NCBI RefSeq assembly: GCF_024753135.1
Contig: NZ_JANUGP010000028.1
Location: 1-64,000, forward strand
Origin: Streptomyces pyxinicus
GTDB lineage: Bacteria > Actinomycetota > Actinomycetes > Streptomycetales > Streptomycetaceae
Length of the DNA: 64,000 nt
Direction: 5' to 3'
Within the stretch, counting starts at the first letter, position 1, and every line of letters begins with the position of its first letter. Both the position numbers and the translations under genes were made by a program. The notes below the pieces were generated by a model that saw only the letters and a list, made by a program, of their open reading frames with translations, was not told the origin of the DNA and did no database searches. Below, piece after piece: positions 34,884 through 43,472 of the stretch.

Positions 34884-36182
34884 TCAGCACCCCCGGGCGA
34901 CGACCTGCCCGGCCCGCTCGCGCAGCCGTTCGTCCGGGTCTTCGAGCAGTGCGCGGGCCGCCCGCAGCCGTACGGCGTGGCCGTGCGCGGCGAGCAGCCG
35001 CCAGGCCGAGACCCGCTGCCACCGGGGCCGGGCCGCGTCCAGCCGCTCCAGCAGCCACTCGGCCGGCAGCGCGCCGGCCGACGGCAGCAGCGCGAGCGTG
35101 GCCTCGCCGGCCACACCGGGAGCCGGGTCGTCCAGCAGCCGCCGCATCCGCGGCACGTCCGTCACGCCCAGCGCCCGCAGCCCGCTCACGGCCCGCGCCC
35201 GCACCCCCGGCACCGGATGCTCCAGCAGTGCCCACAACAGACCGGCGTCCGCGCGCTGACCGCACTCGCCGAGCCCGACAGCGGCCCCGGGCGGCAGCGC
35301 CGGGTCGGCCGGGTCGGCACAGCGGGCCCGGTACCAGGGCAGCGGATCCCGCCCGTGCTGCCGCAGGACGTACCGCGCGCAGGCCCGTACCGGGGCCGAC
35401 CGGTCCGCGAGGAAACCCACGGCCCGCTCCGGCAGCTCCAGCCGCCGCAGCGCGGTCACTCCGGCGGCCCGGGCCCGCGGGTTGCGGGCCCCGAGCAGCG
35501 CCTCCAGCACCTCGTCCGCGCCCTCCGCGTCCCGGCCCGGGAGACCGGCGAGCGCGGCGTCGGCGCACCGGCCCTGCACGACGGCGTCCTCGTCCCGGGC
35601 CGCTGCCCGCGCCAGCTCGGCGGGGGAGAGGGCGCCCCACTCGATCGCCCGCTCGTGGGCGTACCGGCGAACGGCGCGGTCGGCGCAGGTGAGCAGCGGG
35701 GCCAGCCGCTCCCGGGAGGCCCCGCGCAGCACCCGGCCCAGCAGACCGAGGGCATGGTCCCCCTCCCGCCGGCCGGCGAGCCGCAGGATCAGCGGCGCGA
35801 GCGGTACGGCCGACTCCGCGTCCAGCGCCTCGGCGAGCCGCTCGCGGGCCCGGTCCCGCACCGGCTCCGCCCAGTCGGCACACCGTACGACGACCAGCGC
35901 GAGCAGCGCCGGACGGCCGGCGGCCCGCTCCAGCGCCCGCTGCCGTATCCGGCCGTCGTGGTGGCACAGGGCGAGGGCGAGCCGGTCGTCGTCGATCGGG
36001 ACACCGTCGCGCAGGGCGGCGCTCAGGGAGCGCCCGGCGATCTCCGGCGGCCGGTGGTAGGTCTCCGACCGGGCGGCCTGGTCCAGCGCGAGCCAGGCCC
36101 CCGGGTCGCGGCTGTCGAAGAGGTCGAAGACATCGACCGGCGCGACCCCATATCCCTCACGCATCTCGGCAAAGCCCCTCAT
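34884..36182 (-). CDS. HEAT-repeat protein
   Basis: This is a 432-residue alpha-solenoid protein. Most of the chain is made of about 30-40-residue helical pairs with repeated patterns such as RDRARERLAEAL, RRYAHERAIEWG, RARAAGVTALRRLEL and VRARAVSGLRALG, as in HEAT or PBS-lyase-like repeats. Such proteins bind other proteins; no catalytic residues are visible. Two ATGs are possible (36182 and 36164). Just upstream is a 10-base repeat (CTCTTCTCGA) in three to four degenerate copies. It lies between a small membrane-protein gene and htpX on the same strand. Confidence 0.83.
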   Translation of the reverse strand: MRGFAEMREGYGVAPVDVFDLFDSRDPGAWLALDQAARSETYHRPPEIAGRSLSAALRDGVPIDDDRLALALCHHDGRIRQRALERAAGRPALLALVVVRCADWAEPVRDRARERLAEALDAESAVPLAPLILRLAGRREGDHALGLLGRVLRGASRERLAPLLTCADRAVRRYAHERAIEWGALSPAELARAAARDEDAVVQGRCADAALAGLPGRDAEGADEVLEALLGARNPRARAAGVTALRRLELPERAVGFLADRSAPVRACARYVLRQHGRDPLPWYRARCADPADPALPPGAAVGLGECGQRADAGLLWALLEHPVPGVRARAVSGLRALGVTDVPRMRRLLDDPAPGVAGEATLALLPSAGALPAEWLLERLDAARPRWQRVSAWRLLAAHGHAVRLRAARALLEDPDERLRERAGQVVARGC

Positions 36183-36220
36183 CTTCTCCACTCTTCTCGA
36201 CTCTTCTCGACCTTCTCGGC
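36181..36220. repeat. 10-bp degenerate tandem repeat before the HEAT-repeat gene
   Basis: CTCTTCTCGA occurs twice exactly (36191-36200, 36201-36210), flanked by the related ATCTTCTCCA and CCTTCTCGGC. It occupies the presumed leader of the HEAT-repeat gene, where it would read as a GA-rich tract in the mRNA and might act as an extended ribosome-binding region. Confidence 0.7.
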
Positions 36221-36232
36221 GGGAGGATCTCC

Positions 36233-36490
36233 TCAGGAGGCGGAGCGCAGCTGCGCCCACCCCAGCAGGACGATCACCGCGGCGACGCAGCCGAGTACCA
36301 CCGCCGTGGAGACCCAGGACGAGCGGCGTGGGCCCGCCGGGTCCGGGTCGGCGCGGAAGGGGGCCGGATTCGGCGGGTTCTCCTTCCAGCGGGCGGCGAG
36401 CATCCGGGCCCGGGCCGAGGGTTCCTTGTACTCGGCCGAGTCCGCCCAGGCGTGATCGAACTCGTCCTGCCGGTCGTCCTGTTCCGCCAT
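36233..36490 (-). CDS. Small tail-anchored membrane protein
   Basis: This is an 85-residue protein: a charged soluble part (MAEQDDRQDEFDHAWADSAE, then ARMLAARWKENP) and one C-terminal membrane helix (STAVVLGCVAAVIVLLGWA). The arrangement suggests a tail anchor with the bulk in the cytosol. GAGAGAGG stands nine bases before the ATG. No family function is known to me. Confidence 0.8.
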   Translation of the reverse strand: MAEQDDRQDEFDHAWADSAEYKEPSARARMLAARWKENPPNPAPFRADPDPAGPRRSSWVSTAVVLGCVAAVIVLLGWAQLRSAS

Positions 36491-36562
36491 CCCCGTACAC
36501 CTCTCTCGAAGGTCTCCCGACAGTAGGAAGGGCGGGAGCCGGGAAAGGTTGCACGGGACACG

Positions 36563-37015
36563 TCACCCGTCGAGTCCCTCGGCGAAGGCCCGGGCCGCCG
36601 CGAGGTCCCGCCCGTCCGGGCGACCCCGGTGGATGCCGCCGACCAGACGGAACGGCGCCCAGGTGTCGTGCCCACGGCACCCGAAGGCGCCGGCGTCCTC
36701 GTACCCCTTGCCCCGGAGCGTCCGGACGAGAGACCGGGTGAGGAACGGCCGCTCGGGAAGACCGCAGGTCCAGAAGAGGAACCCCCGCCCACTCCGCCGT
36801 ACCGGCAACGCGGCGACGAACCGGCGCAGCTCGGGGTGGAAGCGCTGATTGAAGATCCCGGACCCGAACCCGACCAGGTCGTGGGCCGCCAGCTCCGCGG
36901 GGCCCACTTCCCCGGGCGCGACCACCTTCGCCCCCAGCACCTCCGCCATGGCCTCGGCGACCCTCCGGGTGTTCCCGTGCGCGATGGACGTGCAGATGAT
37001 CAGGGCTTTCGTCAC
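36563..37015 (-). CDS. Flavodoxin-family protein
   Basis: This is a 150-residue flavodoxin-fold protein. TKALIICTSIAHGNTRRVAE contains the FMN phosphate-binding loop, and GFGSGIFNQRFH and WTCGLPERPFLTR match flavin-contacting loops. It should bind FMN and act in electron transfer or as a small quinone/flavin oxidoreductase. The start is a GTG supported by AGGAGG seven bases upstream, not an ATG further up. It has no obvious partner among its neighbours. Confidence 0.87.
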   Translation of the reverse strand: MTKALIICTSIAHGNTRRVAEAMAEVLGAKVVAPGEVGPAELAAHDLVGFGSGIFNQRFHPELRRFVAALPVRRSGRGFLFWTCGLPERPFLTRSLVRTLRGKGYEDAGAFGCRGHDTWAPFRLVGGIHRGRPDGRDLAAARAFAEGLDG

Positions 37016-37239
37016 GGTGATTCCTCCTGGTGTACCCACGGCCGCCTCTGGAGAGAGGACCGGACAGGCACCGGGAATGTGACAGTGGCGGGAACGGGGA
37101 GACCTCGGCGCGTGGGCCCAACAGCCTCGCATCACCGGTACCGTTCCCCTTTCAGGACCTGCGGTGGTGTCGGGATCGCGCACAGATCGGCGACGCTGCC
37201 CACGTCGGAGACCGGCTGGAAGTGTGGGAAAACCTCTTC

Positions 37240-37728
37240 ATGATCTCCTTTGGTTCACGGGCCTGGATCACCGGATGCACCCTGGCGGCGTCGGCGCTCA
37301 CGCTGGCCTCCTGCACCTCCTCCAGCCACGACACCCACGCCTCCGACCGTCCGTCGCCGACGGCCGGCCGGTCCCGGCCGGCGACCGGCCCCTCGGAGCA
37401 GCAACTCACCGAGCGGGCTCAGGAGGCCCTCGCCTCGGTCCACACCGGTCACATGCTCGAATCCGGCACCGAACGCGTGTCGGACGGCGTCCATACCGAA
37501 CCGAACGTGAAGCCAGGCAAGACGTACAAGCTCAGCCTGGTGTGCTTCGGCAGTGGTAGCGCGCGCCTGTCGTTCTCGCCCGCCGGCACCGGATCGCAGG
37601 CCGAGCTGCCGTGTGATCGGTCCGTGGTTCAGCAGCGGATCACCGCGCGGAAGCAGCGGCTGCACGTCGATGTCGACGGCTCCAAGGGATCGAGTGGCGT
37701 CATCGCTTGGCAGATCGATTCGGTCTGA
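37240..37728 (+). CDS. Small lipoprotein
   Basis: This is a 162-residue lipoprotein: signal MISFGSRAWITGCTLAASAL with lipobox LASC (Cys25), then a Ser/Thr/Pro-rich linker and a compact beta-type domain with two Cys (LVCFGSG and LPCDRS), probably disulfide-bonded. No strong ribosome site precedes the ATG, and codon use is less GC-biased than in the neighbours, which may indicate an accessory gene. The frame is also open upstream to 37030. It runs convergently towards glnA and ends in a shared palindrome. I do not recognise its family. Confidence 0.75.
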   Translation: MISFGSRAWITGCTLAASALTLASCTSSSHDTHASDRPSPTAGRSRPATGPSEQQLTERAQEALASVHTGHMLESGTERVSDGVHTEPNVKPGKTYKLSLVCFGSGSARLSFSPAGTGSQAELPCDRSVVQQRITARKQRLHVDVDGSKGSSGVIAWQIDSV

Positions 37729-37791
37729 GCCCCTCCTCGCCCGGCTTCCTGCCCGTTGATGAGCCGACCCGGAAGGCCGGTGGCCGAAAGA

Positions 37792-37831
37792 CCGTTGGCC
37801 GGCCCTCCCACGTGGGAGGGCCGGCCAACGG
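37792..37831. terminator. Perfect 40-bp palindrome between the lipoprotein gene and glnA
   Basis: The arms CCGTTGGCCGGCCCTCCCAC (37792-37811) and their exact complement (37812-37831) form a 20-bp stem without spacer; in RNA a few central pairs would open as a loop. It can end both converging transcripts. Confidence 0.85.
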
Positions 37832-37879
37832 CTCGCAGACGGCTCAGAGGGGCAGCACCCGCTCTGACCCGGGGCGGAA

Positions 37880-39289
37880 TCACACGTCGAAGTACAGCTC
37901 GAACTCGTGCGGGTGCGGGCGGAGCTGGAGCGGGGCGATCTCGTTGGTGCGCTTGAGGTCGATCCAGGTCTCGATCAGGTCGGACGTGAAGACGTCGCCC
38001 TGGAGGAGGAACTCGTGGTCGGCCTCCAGGGAGTCGAGGACGGCGCCGAGGGAGGTCGGGACCTGGGCGACGTTCGCGTGCTCCTCGGGAGCCAGCTCGT
38101 AGAGGTCCTTGTCGATCGGCTCGGCCGGCTCGATCTTGTTCTTGATGCCGTCCAGGCCCGCCAGCAGCAGCGCGGAGAAGGCCAGGTACGGGTTGCCGGA
38201 GGAGTCGGGCGCGCGGAACTCGACGCGCTTGGCCTTCGGGTTGGAGCCCGTGATCGGGATACGCATCGCGGCCGAGCGGTTGCGCTGCGAGTACACCAGG
38301 TTGATCGGCGCCTCGAAGCCCGGCACCAGACGGTGGTACGAGTTCACGGTCGGGTTGGTGAAGGCCAGCAGCGCCGGGGCGTGCCGCAGGATGCCGCCGA
38401 TGTAGTAGCGAGCGGTGTCCGACAGGCCCGCGTAACCGGCCTCGTCGTAGAAGAGCGGGTCGCCGCCCGACCACAGCGACTGGTGCACGTGCATGCCCGA
38501 GCCGTTGTCACCGAAGATCGGCTTCGGCATGAAGGTCGCGGTCTTGCCGTTGCGCCAGGCCACGTTCTTCACGATGTACTTGAAGAGCTGGAGGTCGTCC
38601 GCGGCGGCCAGCAGCGTGTTGAACTTGTAGTTGATCTCCGCCTGGCCGGCGGTGCCCACCTCGTGGTGCTGGCGCTCGACCTTCAGGCCGGACTGCTCCA
38701 GCTCCAGGGAGATCTCGGCGCGCAGGTCGGCGAAGTGGTCGACCGGGGCCACCGGGAAGTAGCCGCCCTTGTAGCGGACTTTGTAGCCGCGGTTGTTCTC
38801 GACGGCGCCGGTGTTCCAGGCGCCCGCCTCGGAGTCGATGTGGTAGAACGACTCGTTCGCCGAGGTGGCGAAGCGGACGCTGTCGAAGACGTAGAACTCG
38901 GCCTCGGGGCCGAAGTACGCGGTGTCGGCGATACCGGTCGACGCCAGGTACGCCTCCGCCTTCTTCGCCACGTTGCGCGGGTCACGGGAGTACTGCTCGC
39001 CCGTGATCGGGTCGTGGATGAAGAAGTTGATGTTGAGGGTCTTGTCCCGGCGGAACGTGTCGACACGGGCCGTCGACAGGTCGGCACGCAGCGCCATGTC
39101 GGACTCGTGGATGGCCTGGAAGCCGCGGATCGACGATCCGTCGAAGGCCAGCTCCTCGTCCGGGTCGAACGCCTCGACGGGCACCGTGAAGTGCTGCATG
39201 ACGCCCGGCAGGTCGCAGAAGCGGACGTCGACGAACTTGACGTCCTCGTCCGCGATGAACTTCTTGGCCTCGTCGGCGTTCTGGAACAT
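37880..39289 (-). CDS. glnA: GlnA, type I glutamine synthetase
   Basis: This 469-residue enzyme is the main glutamine synthetase, a dodecameric ATP-dependent ligase of glutamate and ammonium. Visible motifs are AFDGSSIRGF, FGPEAEFYVFDSV, VERQHHEVGTAGQAEINYKF, KPIFGDNGSGMHVHQSL and NRSAAMRIPITGS. Tyr397 in PIDKDLYELA is the residue adenylylated in GSI-beta enzymes; GlnE is encoded 35 kb away in this window. GGAGGAG precedes the ATG at 39289, which aligns with known GlnA starts (MFQNADEAKKFI). Four GlnR boxes in perfect phase lie 98-135 bases upstream, so it should be induced on nitrogen limitation. Confidence 0.98.
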   Translation of the reverse strand: MFQNADEAKKFIADEDVKFVDVRFCDLPGVMQHFTVPVEAFDPDEELAFDGSSIRGFQAIHESDMALRADLSTARVDTFRRDKTLNINFFIHDPITGEQYSRDPRNVAKKAEAYLASTGIADTAYFGPEAEFYVFDSVRFATSANESFYHIDSEAGAWNTGAVENNRGYKVRYKGGYFPVAPVDHFADLRAEISLELEQSGLKVERQHHEVGTAGQAEINYKFNTLLAAADDLQLFKYIVKNVAWRNGKTATFMPKPIFGDNGSGMHVHQSLWSGGDPLFYDEAGYAGLSDTARYYIGGILRHAPALLAFTNPTVNSYHRLVPGFEAPINLVYSQRNRSAAMRIPITGSNPKAKRVEFRAPDSSGNPYLAFSALLLAGLDGIKNKIEPAEPIDKDLYELAPEEHANVAQVPTSLGAVLDSLEADHEFLLQGDVFTSDLIETWIDLKRTNEIAPLQLRPHPHEFELYFDV

Positions 39290-39386
39290 CCAGCTCCTCC
39301 TACTCCCGACCGTCCGCGCCGGGGTGGTAGATCGTTCGTGCGGCCAGTGCGGTGGCACACGCTGGTCTCGACCCTAGGGATGGGTG

Positions 39387-39424
39387 ATTTCTCGGGCGTG
39401 ACCCGTTTGTTTCGCAGAAGTTAA
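39387..39424 (-). promoter_or_regulatory. glnA: Four-part GlnR binding site of glnA
   Basis: Read on the minus strand: TTAAC (39424-39420), GAAAC (39413-39409), GTCAC (39402-39398), GAAAT (39391-39387), each separated by exactly six bases. This is the a1-b1-a2-b2 arrangement known for Streptomyces GlnR. It lies about 100 bases from the glnA ATG and 75 bases from the divergent RDD gene, which it might also affect. Confidence 0.93.
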
Positions 39425-39497
39425 CCGGCCACGCGGACAGCGGGTACCCGCCACCCCGCCGTGTACTGCCCGGAACCGGGCACAGTACCGTGGTCGG

Positions 39498-39965
39498 GTG
39501 GACAACAGGCAGGCAATGGGATCGTGGCTCTCCGGCCCGCGCGCGGCCATGGAAGAGGCCGGCGCCGACTTCGGGTACCGCGGTGAGCAGCTCGGTCTCC
39601 CCGAGGACGGCCCGAACTCGATCGCCCGGCCGGGGCGGCGGCTCGGCGCCCTCGCCGTGGACTGGGCGATGAGCGTACTGATCGCATACGGCCTGATCAC
39701 GCACGGCTACACCCCCGCTACCAGCAACTGGGCGCTCGGCGTCTTCTTCGTCCTGAGCGTCCTGACCGTCGGCACCATCGGCTCCACCCCGGGCAAGCGC
39801 CTCTTCGGCATCCGGGTCGTGGCCCTCGGGACCGGCACCGTCAACCCCGGTCGCGCCCTGCTGCGCACGGTCCTGCTCTGCCTCGCCATCCCCGCCCTGG
39901 TGTGGGACCGCGACGGCCGCGGCCTGCACGACCGGCTCGCCAGGACCGTCGAGGTACGGATCTGA
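39498..39965 (+). CDS. RDD-family membrane protein
   Basis: This is a 155-residue membrane protein of the RDD family. A soluble N-terminal 45 residues precede the Arg-containing start of the domain (RPGRRLGALAVDWAMSVLIA), a second helix pair (NWALGVFFVLSVLTVGTIG, with STPGKRLFGIRVV) and the closing DRDGRGLHDRLARTVEV. Function within the family is varied and mostly unknown. The GTG start is in a short leader that shares the glnA GlnR region. In the Streptomyces order I recall, the next gene would be the DUF4191 gene; here a 10-kb pigment cluster intervenes. Confidence 0.9.
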   Translation: MDNRQAMGSWLSGPRAAMEEAGADFGYRGEQLGLPEDGPNSIARPGRRLGALAVDWAMSVLIAYGLITHGYTPATSNWALGVFFVLSVLTVGTIGSTPGKRLFGIRVVALGTGTVNPGRALLRTVLLCLAIPALVWDRDGRGLHDRLARTVEVRI

Positions 39966-39989
39966 CCGGTACCGGCGTCACCGACCGGA

Positions 39990-40019
39990 ACGAGGGCCAC
40001 CCCGCGGGGTGGCCCTCGT
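39990..40019. terminator. Perfect 30-bp palindrome after the RDD gene
   Basis: ACGAGGGCCACCCCG (39990-40004) is followed directly by its exact complement (40005-40019). It lies between the RDD gene and the convergent polyketide hydroxylase gene and marks the left end of the pigment cluster. Confidence 0.85.
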
Positions 40020-40043
40020 CGTGTCCGGGCGGCTGCCGGTGGC

Positions 40044-41690
40044 TCAACGCCGGTCCAGTACCGCCCCGAGCACCGTCCGCAGCTCCGCCTCCGCGTCCGT
40101 CGCCGCGTCCGTGGCCCGCCAGGCGACGAAGCCGTCCGGGCGGACCAGTACCGCGCCGTCCGCGTTCGTGCCGTGTTCCGTCGCCCAGTCGGTGCCCTCC
40201 GTGTCGTAGGTGAGGTCGGCGTCCGGGCCCGTGCCGATGCGGTAGGCGTCCAGTCGTACCCCGTCCGCCTCGGCGATCCGGCGGGCGGCGGTGTGCCAGG
40301 CGCTGCCCGCCGGTGCGGCCGCGTCGCTGAGCAGGACCATCGAGCGCTCGTAGAGGTCGAGCGTGGAGAGGCGTTCGCCCGACCGGCGCAGCCACAGGTG
40401 CGGGGCGCGGCTGCCCGGCCGGCCGGACAGGTTCATCCCTTCGGGTACGATCGGCTGGTCCGGGTCGGCGCCGAGGACCGCGCCCTCGGGGTAGCGGTAG
40501 CCGAGGACGATGTTGAGGATGCCGCCGCGCCGGCCGGCGCCGATGCCCGGGGCCGGGGCGAAGCCGGGGTGACTGTGCTCCACCGAGCGGGCCGAGGCGC
40601 GGGCGCTGGTGGCCTCCGCGACCGGGCGGCGCTCGGTGTCGTACGTCTCCAGCAGGCCGGGGCCGGCCCAGCCGTCGAGCACCGCGGCCAGCTTCCAGGC
40701 CAGGTTGTGCGCGTCCTGGATGCCGGTGTTCGAGCCGAAGGCGCCGGTCGGGGACATCTCGTGGGCGGAGTCGCCGGCCAGGAACACCCGGCCGGACGCG
40801 TACCGTTCGGCGACCCGTTCGGCCGCCCGCCAGGAGGCCTTCCCGGTGATCTCCACGTCCAGGTCGGGCGAGCCGACCGCCCGGCGGATGTGCCGCTGGA
40901 GCCGCTCCTCGGTGAACTCGTCCAGGGTTTCGCCGAGTTCGGGGTGCCAGGGGGCGTGGAAGACCCAGTTCTCCTTGTTGTCGACGGGCAGCAGGGCGCC
41001 GTCGCCGTCCGGGTCGGTGAGGTAGCAGCAGATGAAGCGCCGGTCGCCGACGACCTCGGCGAGCAGCTTGGAGCGGAAGGTGACGCTCACGTTGGCGAAC
41101 AGTTCACCCGGACCGCTCTGGCCGAGGCCGAGCCGGCCCCGGACCGGGCTGCGCGGCCCGTCGCAGGCGACCAGGTAGTCCGCGCGGACGGTGTAGAGCC
41201 GGTCGCTGTCCCGGTCGCGGACGTACGCCGTCACTCCTTCGGGGTCCTGGGAGAAGGACTCCAGCTCGTGGAAGTAGCGCAGGTCGCCGCCGAGCGCGCC
41301 GGCGCCGCGCACCAGGACCGGCTCCAGGTCGTTCTGGCTGCACAGGCACCATTTCGTCGGGCTGAACCGGGCCAGGCCACCGCCCGGGTCGATCTCCCGG
41401 AACAGCCATTCGCCGGCGTCTCCGACCAGCGTCGGGGCCTGCAGGATGCCGTGGTTGTCGGCGAGGAGAGAGGCCGCCGCCTTGATGTCCGGCTCGATGC
41501 CGGCCGTCCGGAACAGCTCCATCGTGCGGACGTTGTTGCCTCGGCCACGCGGGTGGATCGAGGTGCCGGAGTGCCGCTCGACGAGCAGGTGCCGTACGCC
41601 TAGACGGCCGAGGAAGAGGGACAGGGACAGGCCCACCAGAGAGCCGCCCACGACGAGGACGGGAACCTGGTGATCGGCTTTCTGCTGCAT
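40044..41690 (-). CDS. FAD-dependent polyketide hydroxylase (WhiE ORFVIII type)
   Basis: This 548-residue class A flavin monooxygenase adds oxygen to the aromatic polyketide. It shows the FAD-binding VLVVGGSLVGLSLSLFLGR, the DG motif YLVACDGPRSPVRGRLG and the GD motif RVFLAGDSAHEMSPTGAFG, followed by the C-terminal thioredoxin-like domain of the PheA/TfdB group. The length agrees with polyketide hydroxylases. AGGAG precedes the ATG. It is divergent from the other pigment genes across a palindrome-rich 217-base promoter region, exactly as whiE ORFVIII is in S. coelicolor. There, loss of the equivalent gene changes spore colour rather than abolishing pigment. Confidence 0.93.
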   Translation of the reverse strand: MQQKADHQVPVLVVGGSLVGLSLSLFLGRLGVRHLLVERHSGTSIHPRGRGNNVRTMELFRTAGIEPDIKAAASLLADNHGILQAPTLVGDAGEWLFREIDPGGGLARFSPTKWCLCSQNDLEPVLVRGAGALGGDLRYFHELESFSQDPEGVTAYVRDRDSDRLYTVRADYLVACDGPRSPVRGRLGLGQSGPGELFANVSVTFRSKLLAEVVGDRRFICCYLTDPDGDGALLPVDNKENWVFHAPWHPELGETLDEFTEERLQRHIRRAVGSPDLDVEITGKASWRAAERVAERYASGRVFLAGDSAHEMSPTGAFGSNTGIQDAHNLAWKLAAVLDGWAGPGLLETYDTERRPVAEATSARASARSVEHSHPGFAPAPGIGAGRRGGILNIVLGYRYPEGAVLGADPDQPIVPEGMNLSGRPGSRAPHLWLRRSGERLSTLDLYERSMVLLSDAAAPAGSAWHTAARRIAEADGVRLDAYRIGTGPDADLTYDTEGTDWATEHGTNADGAVLVRPDGFVAWRATDAATDAEAELRTVLGAVLDRR

Positions 41691-41771
41691 CAAGAACTCC
41701 TGAGGCAGTGGTGGGGGGTGTGGGGCGTCTCGCAGGTTCCATGCCCTCTGGGAGGGCATCCGCGTGCTCAT

Positions 41772-41795
41772 TCACCCGCGTGATCACCCACGTGG
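41772..41795. promoter_or_regulatory. Overlapping palindromes in the divergent pigment promoter
   Basis: TCAC-N4-GTGA (41772-41783), GTGATCAC (41780-41787) and CCACGTGG (41788-41795) lie one after another between the divergent hydroxylase and SchA/CurD-like genes. Read on the minus strand they include GGGTGA motifs 12 bases apart. They are good candidates for the operator controlling both directions; the protein is unknown. Confidence 0.6.
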
Positions 41796-41907
41796 TTCAC
41801 GCGAGTCGCGCGCACCGGGGGACCGGCACAGGATCGAGAAGCGCTGACGTCGCGTCACCGGCGGCCGGCGTTCGCCTCTGCCCCTTGCGAAGGAGATGTG
41901 CGCAGCA

Positions 41908-42981
41908 ATGACCACCACGACCGAGAAGGTCTCCCAGCCGTCGACGCGACAGGTGTCGAAGAGGGTCTCCCAGTCCGTGTTCGACGGCTCCCGCCTGAGG
42001 GTCGTCCTGCTGGTGGACGTGTACGACGGTGCCCAGCAGCAGTTCCTGGAGGCCTACGAGGAGATGGGCAAGCAGGTCTCGTCCGTCCCCGGGCACATCA
42101 GCGACCAGCTGTGCCAGTCCATCGAGAACCCCTCCCAGTGGCTCATCACCAGTGAGTGGGAGAGCGCCCCGCCGTTCCTCGCCTGGGTCAACAGCGAGGA
42201 GCACGTGCGGATGGTGCAGCCGATGCACAGCTGCATCCGGGACACCCGGTCGCTGCGCTTCCACATCGTCCGCGAGACCGGCGGCGAGGCGGCGGGCACG
42301 GAGCGCCGGCTCCAGACCGCCCCGCGCATCGGCGACGGCGTGATCCGGCACGCCATCACCTTCACCGTGAAGCCGGGCAGCGAGCAGAAGGTCAAGGAGA
42401 TCCTGTCGGACTACGCCTCGCCCGAGGCGCGGGTCGACGAGCGGACCCGGCTGCTGCGCACCTCCCTCTTCATGCGGGGCAACCGCGTCGTCCGCGCCGT
42501 CGAGGTACGCGGCGACCTGCTCGCGGCGCTGCGGCACGTGGCCCGGCAGCCCGAGGTGCGGGCCGTCGAGGAGGCCATCAACCCCTATCTGGAGCAGGAC
42601 CGCGACCTCAATGACGAGGAGTCGGCGCGGGTGTTCTTCACCCGGGCGGCGCTGCCCGCCGTCCAGCACCTCGGCGCGGACGAGGAGGCCGAGGGCGAGC
42701 GGTACGCGCTGTCCTACCCGGCCCGCTCCGGCCGCGGCATGGAGGTCGCCGAACTGCTCGCCCGGCAGGACGAGGCGGCGGCGGAGGACCCGGACAGCCC
42801 GGTCCTGCGCAGCACGATCTTCCAGCGCGACGACGTCGTCGTCCGCCTGGTCGACGTCCGCCCCGGCCACGGACCCGAGGCCGCCCTGCCGAAGTCCGCC
42901 CCCGCCCCGCTGACGGCCCTGCTCGACGGCGCCGCCGCGCGCATGGACTTCGTCACCGACCGCCGCTCCCCGGACGCCTGA
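41908..42981 (+). CDS. SchA/CurD-like protein of the spore-pigment operon (WhiE ORFI type)
   Basis: This 357-residue protein has an N-terminal ferredoxin-like region (about 30-115, RLRVVLLVDVYDGAQQQFLE, VRMVQPMHSCIRDTRSLRFH) resembling antibiotic-biosynthesis monooxygenases. It continues with two further SchA/CurD-like repeats of about 90 residues, beginning RHAITFTVKPGSEQKVKEIL and EGERYALSYPARSGRGMEVA. The first gene of whiE-type operons encodes such a protein; its exact step is unsettled. GAAGGAG lies 12 bases before this ATG; an in-frame ATG at 41896 abuts that ribosome site and is less likely. The cupin gene follows after 32 bases. Confidence 0.88.
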   Translation: MTTTTEKVSQPSTRQVSKRVSQSVFDGSRLRVVLLVDVYDGAQQQFLEAYEEMGKQVSSVPGHISDQLCQSIENPSQWLITSEWESAPPFLAWVNSEEHVRMVQPMHSCIRDTRSLRFHIVRETGGEAAGTERRLQTAPRIGDGVIRHAITFTVKPGSEQKVKEILSDYASPEARVDERTRLLRTSLFMRGNRVVRAVEVRGDLLAALRHVARQPEVRAVEEAINPYLEQDRDLNDEESARVFFTRAALPAVQHLGADEEAEGERYALSYPARSGRGMEVAELLARQDEAAAEDPDSPVLRSTIFQRDDVVVRLVDVRPGHGPEAALPKSAPAPLTALLDGAAARMDFVTDRRSPDA

Positions 42982-43013
42982 CCCCGCCGACGCCCACACC
43001 CACGGAGGAAGTC

Positions 43014-43472
43014 GTGATCAAACCCCTTCCGAAGATCATCGACCTGAGCGAGACCGAGCCCAACACCAAGCGCGGCGGCGACCTGCGCGCCATGCTCACC
43101 CCGGCGACGGTGGGCTCCACCAGCGGCTTCATGGGCCTGGCCATCGTGCGGCCCGGCGACCGCATCGGCGAGCACTACCACCCGTACTCCGAGGAGTTCG
43201 TCTACGTCGTCTGCGGCGACCTGGAGGTCGACCTGGACGGCGAGCCGCACCCGCTGCGCCCCGAGCAGGGGCTGATGATCCCGGTCAACATGCGCCACCG
43301 GTTCCGCAACGTCGGCAACGTGGAGGCGCGTCTCGTCTTCCACCTCGGTCCGCTGGCCCCGCGCCCGCAGCTCGGGCACGTCGACACCGAGGAGACGTCG
43401 GTCATCGGCGCGGCGGCCGTCGCGACCGAGCCGGCCCGGGCGGGCGCCGACCGGGAGCAGGTCCGGTCATGA
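43014..43472 (+). CDS. Cupin-fold protein (WhiE ORFII type)
   Basis: This is a 152-residue single-domain cupin. Motif 1 is PGDRIGEHYHPYSEEFVYVV (metal-binding His and Glu) and motif 2 is PVNMRHRFRNVGN. In spore-pigment clusters the cupin is thought to act as a cyclase or oxygenase helper. GGAGG with a 5-base spacer fixes the GTG start. Its stop overlaps the KS-alpha start (ATGA), a tight translational coupling typical of this gene pair. Confidence 0.9.
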   Translation: MIKPLPKIIDLSETEPNTKRGGDLRAMLTPATVGSTSGFMGLAIVRPGDRIGEHYHPYSEEFVYVVCGDLEVDLDGEPHPLRPEQGLMIPVNMRHRFRNVGNVEARLVFHLGPLAPRPQLGHVDTEETSVIGAAAVATEPARAGADREQVRS

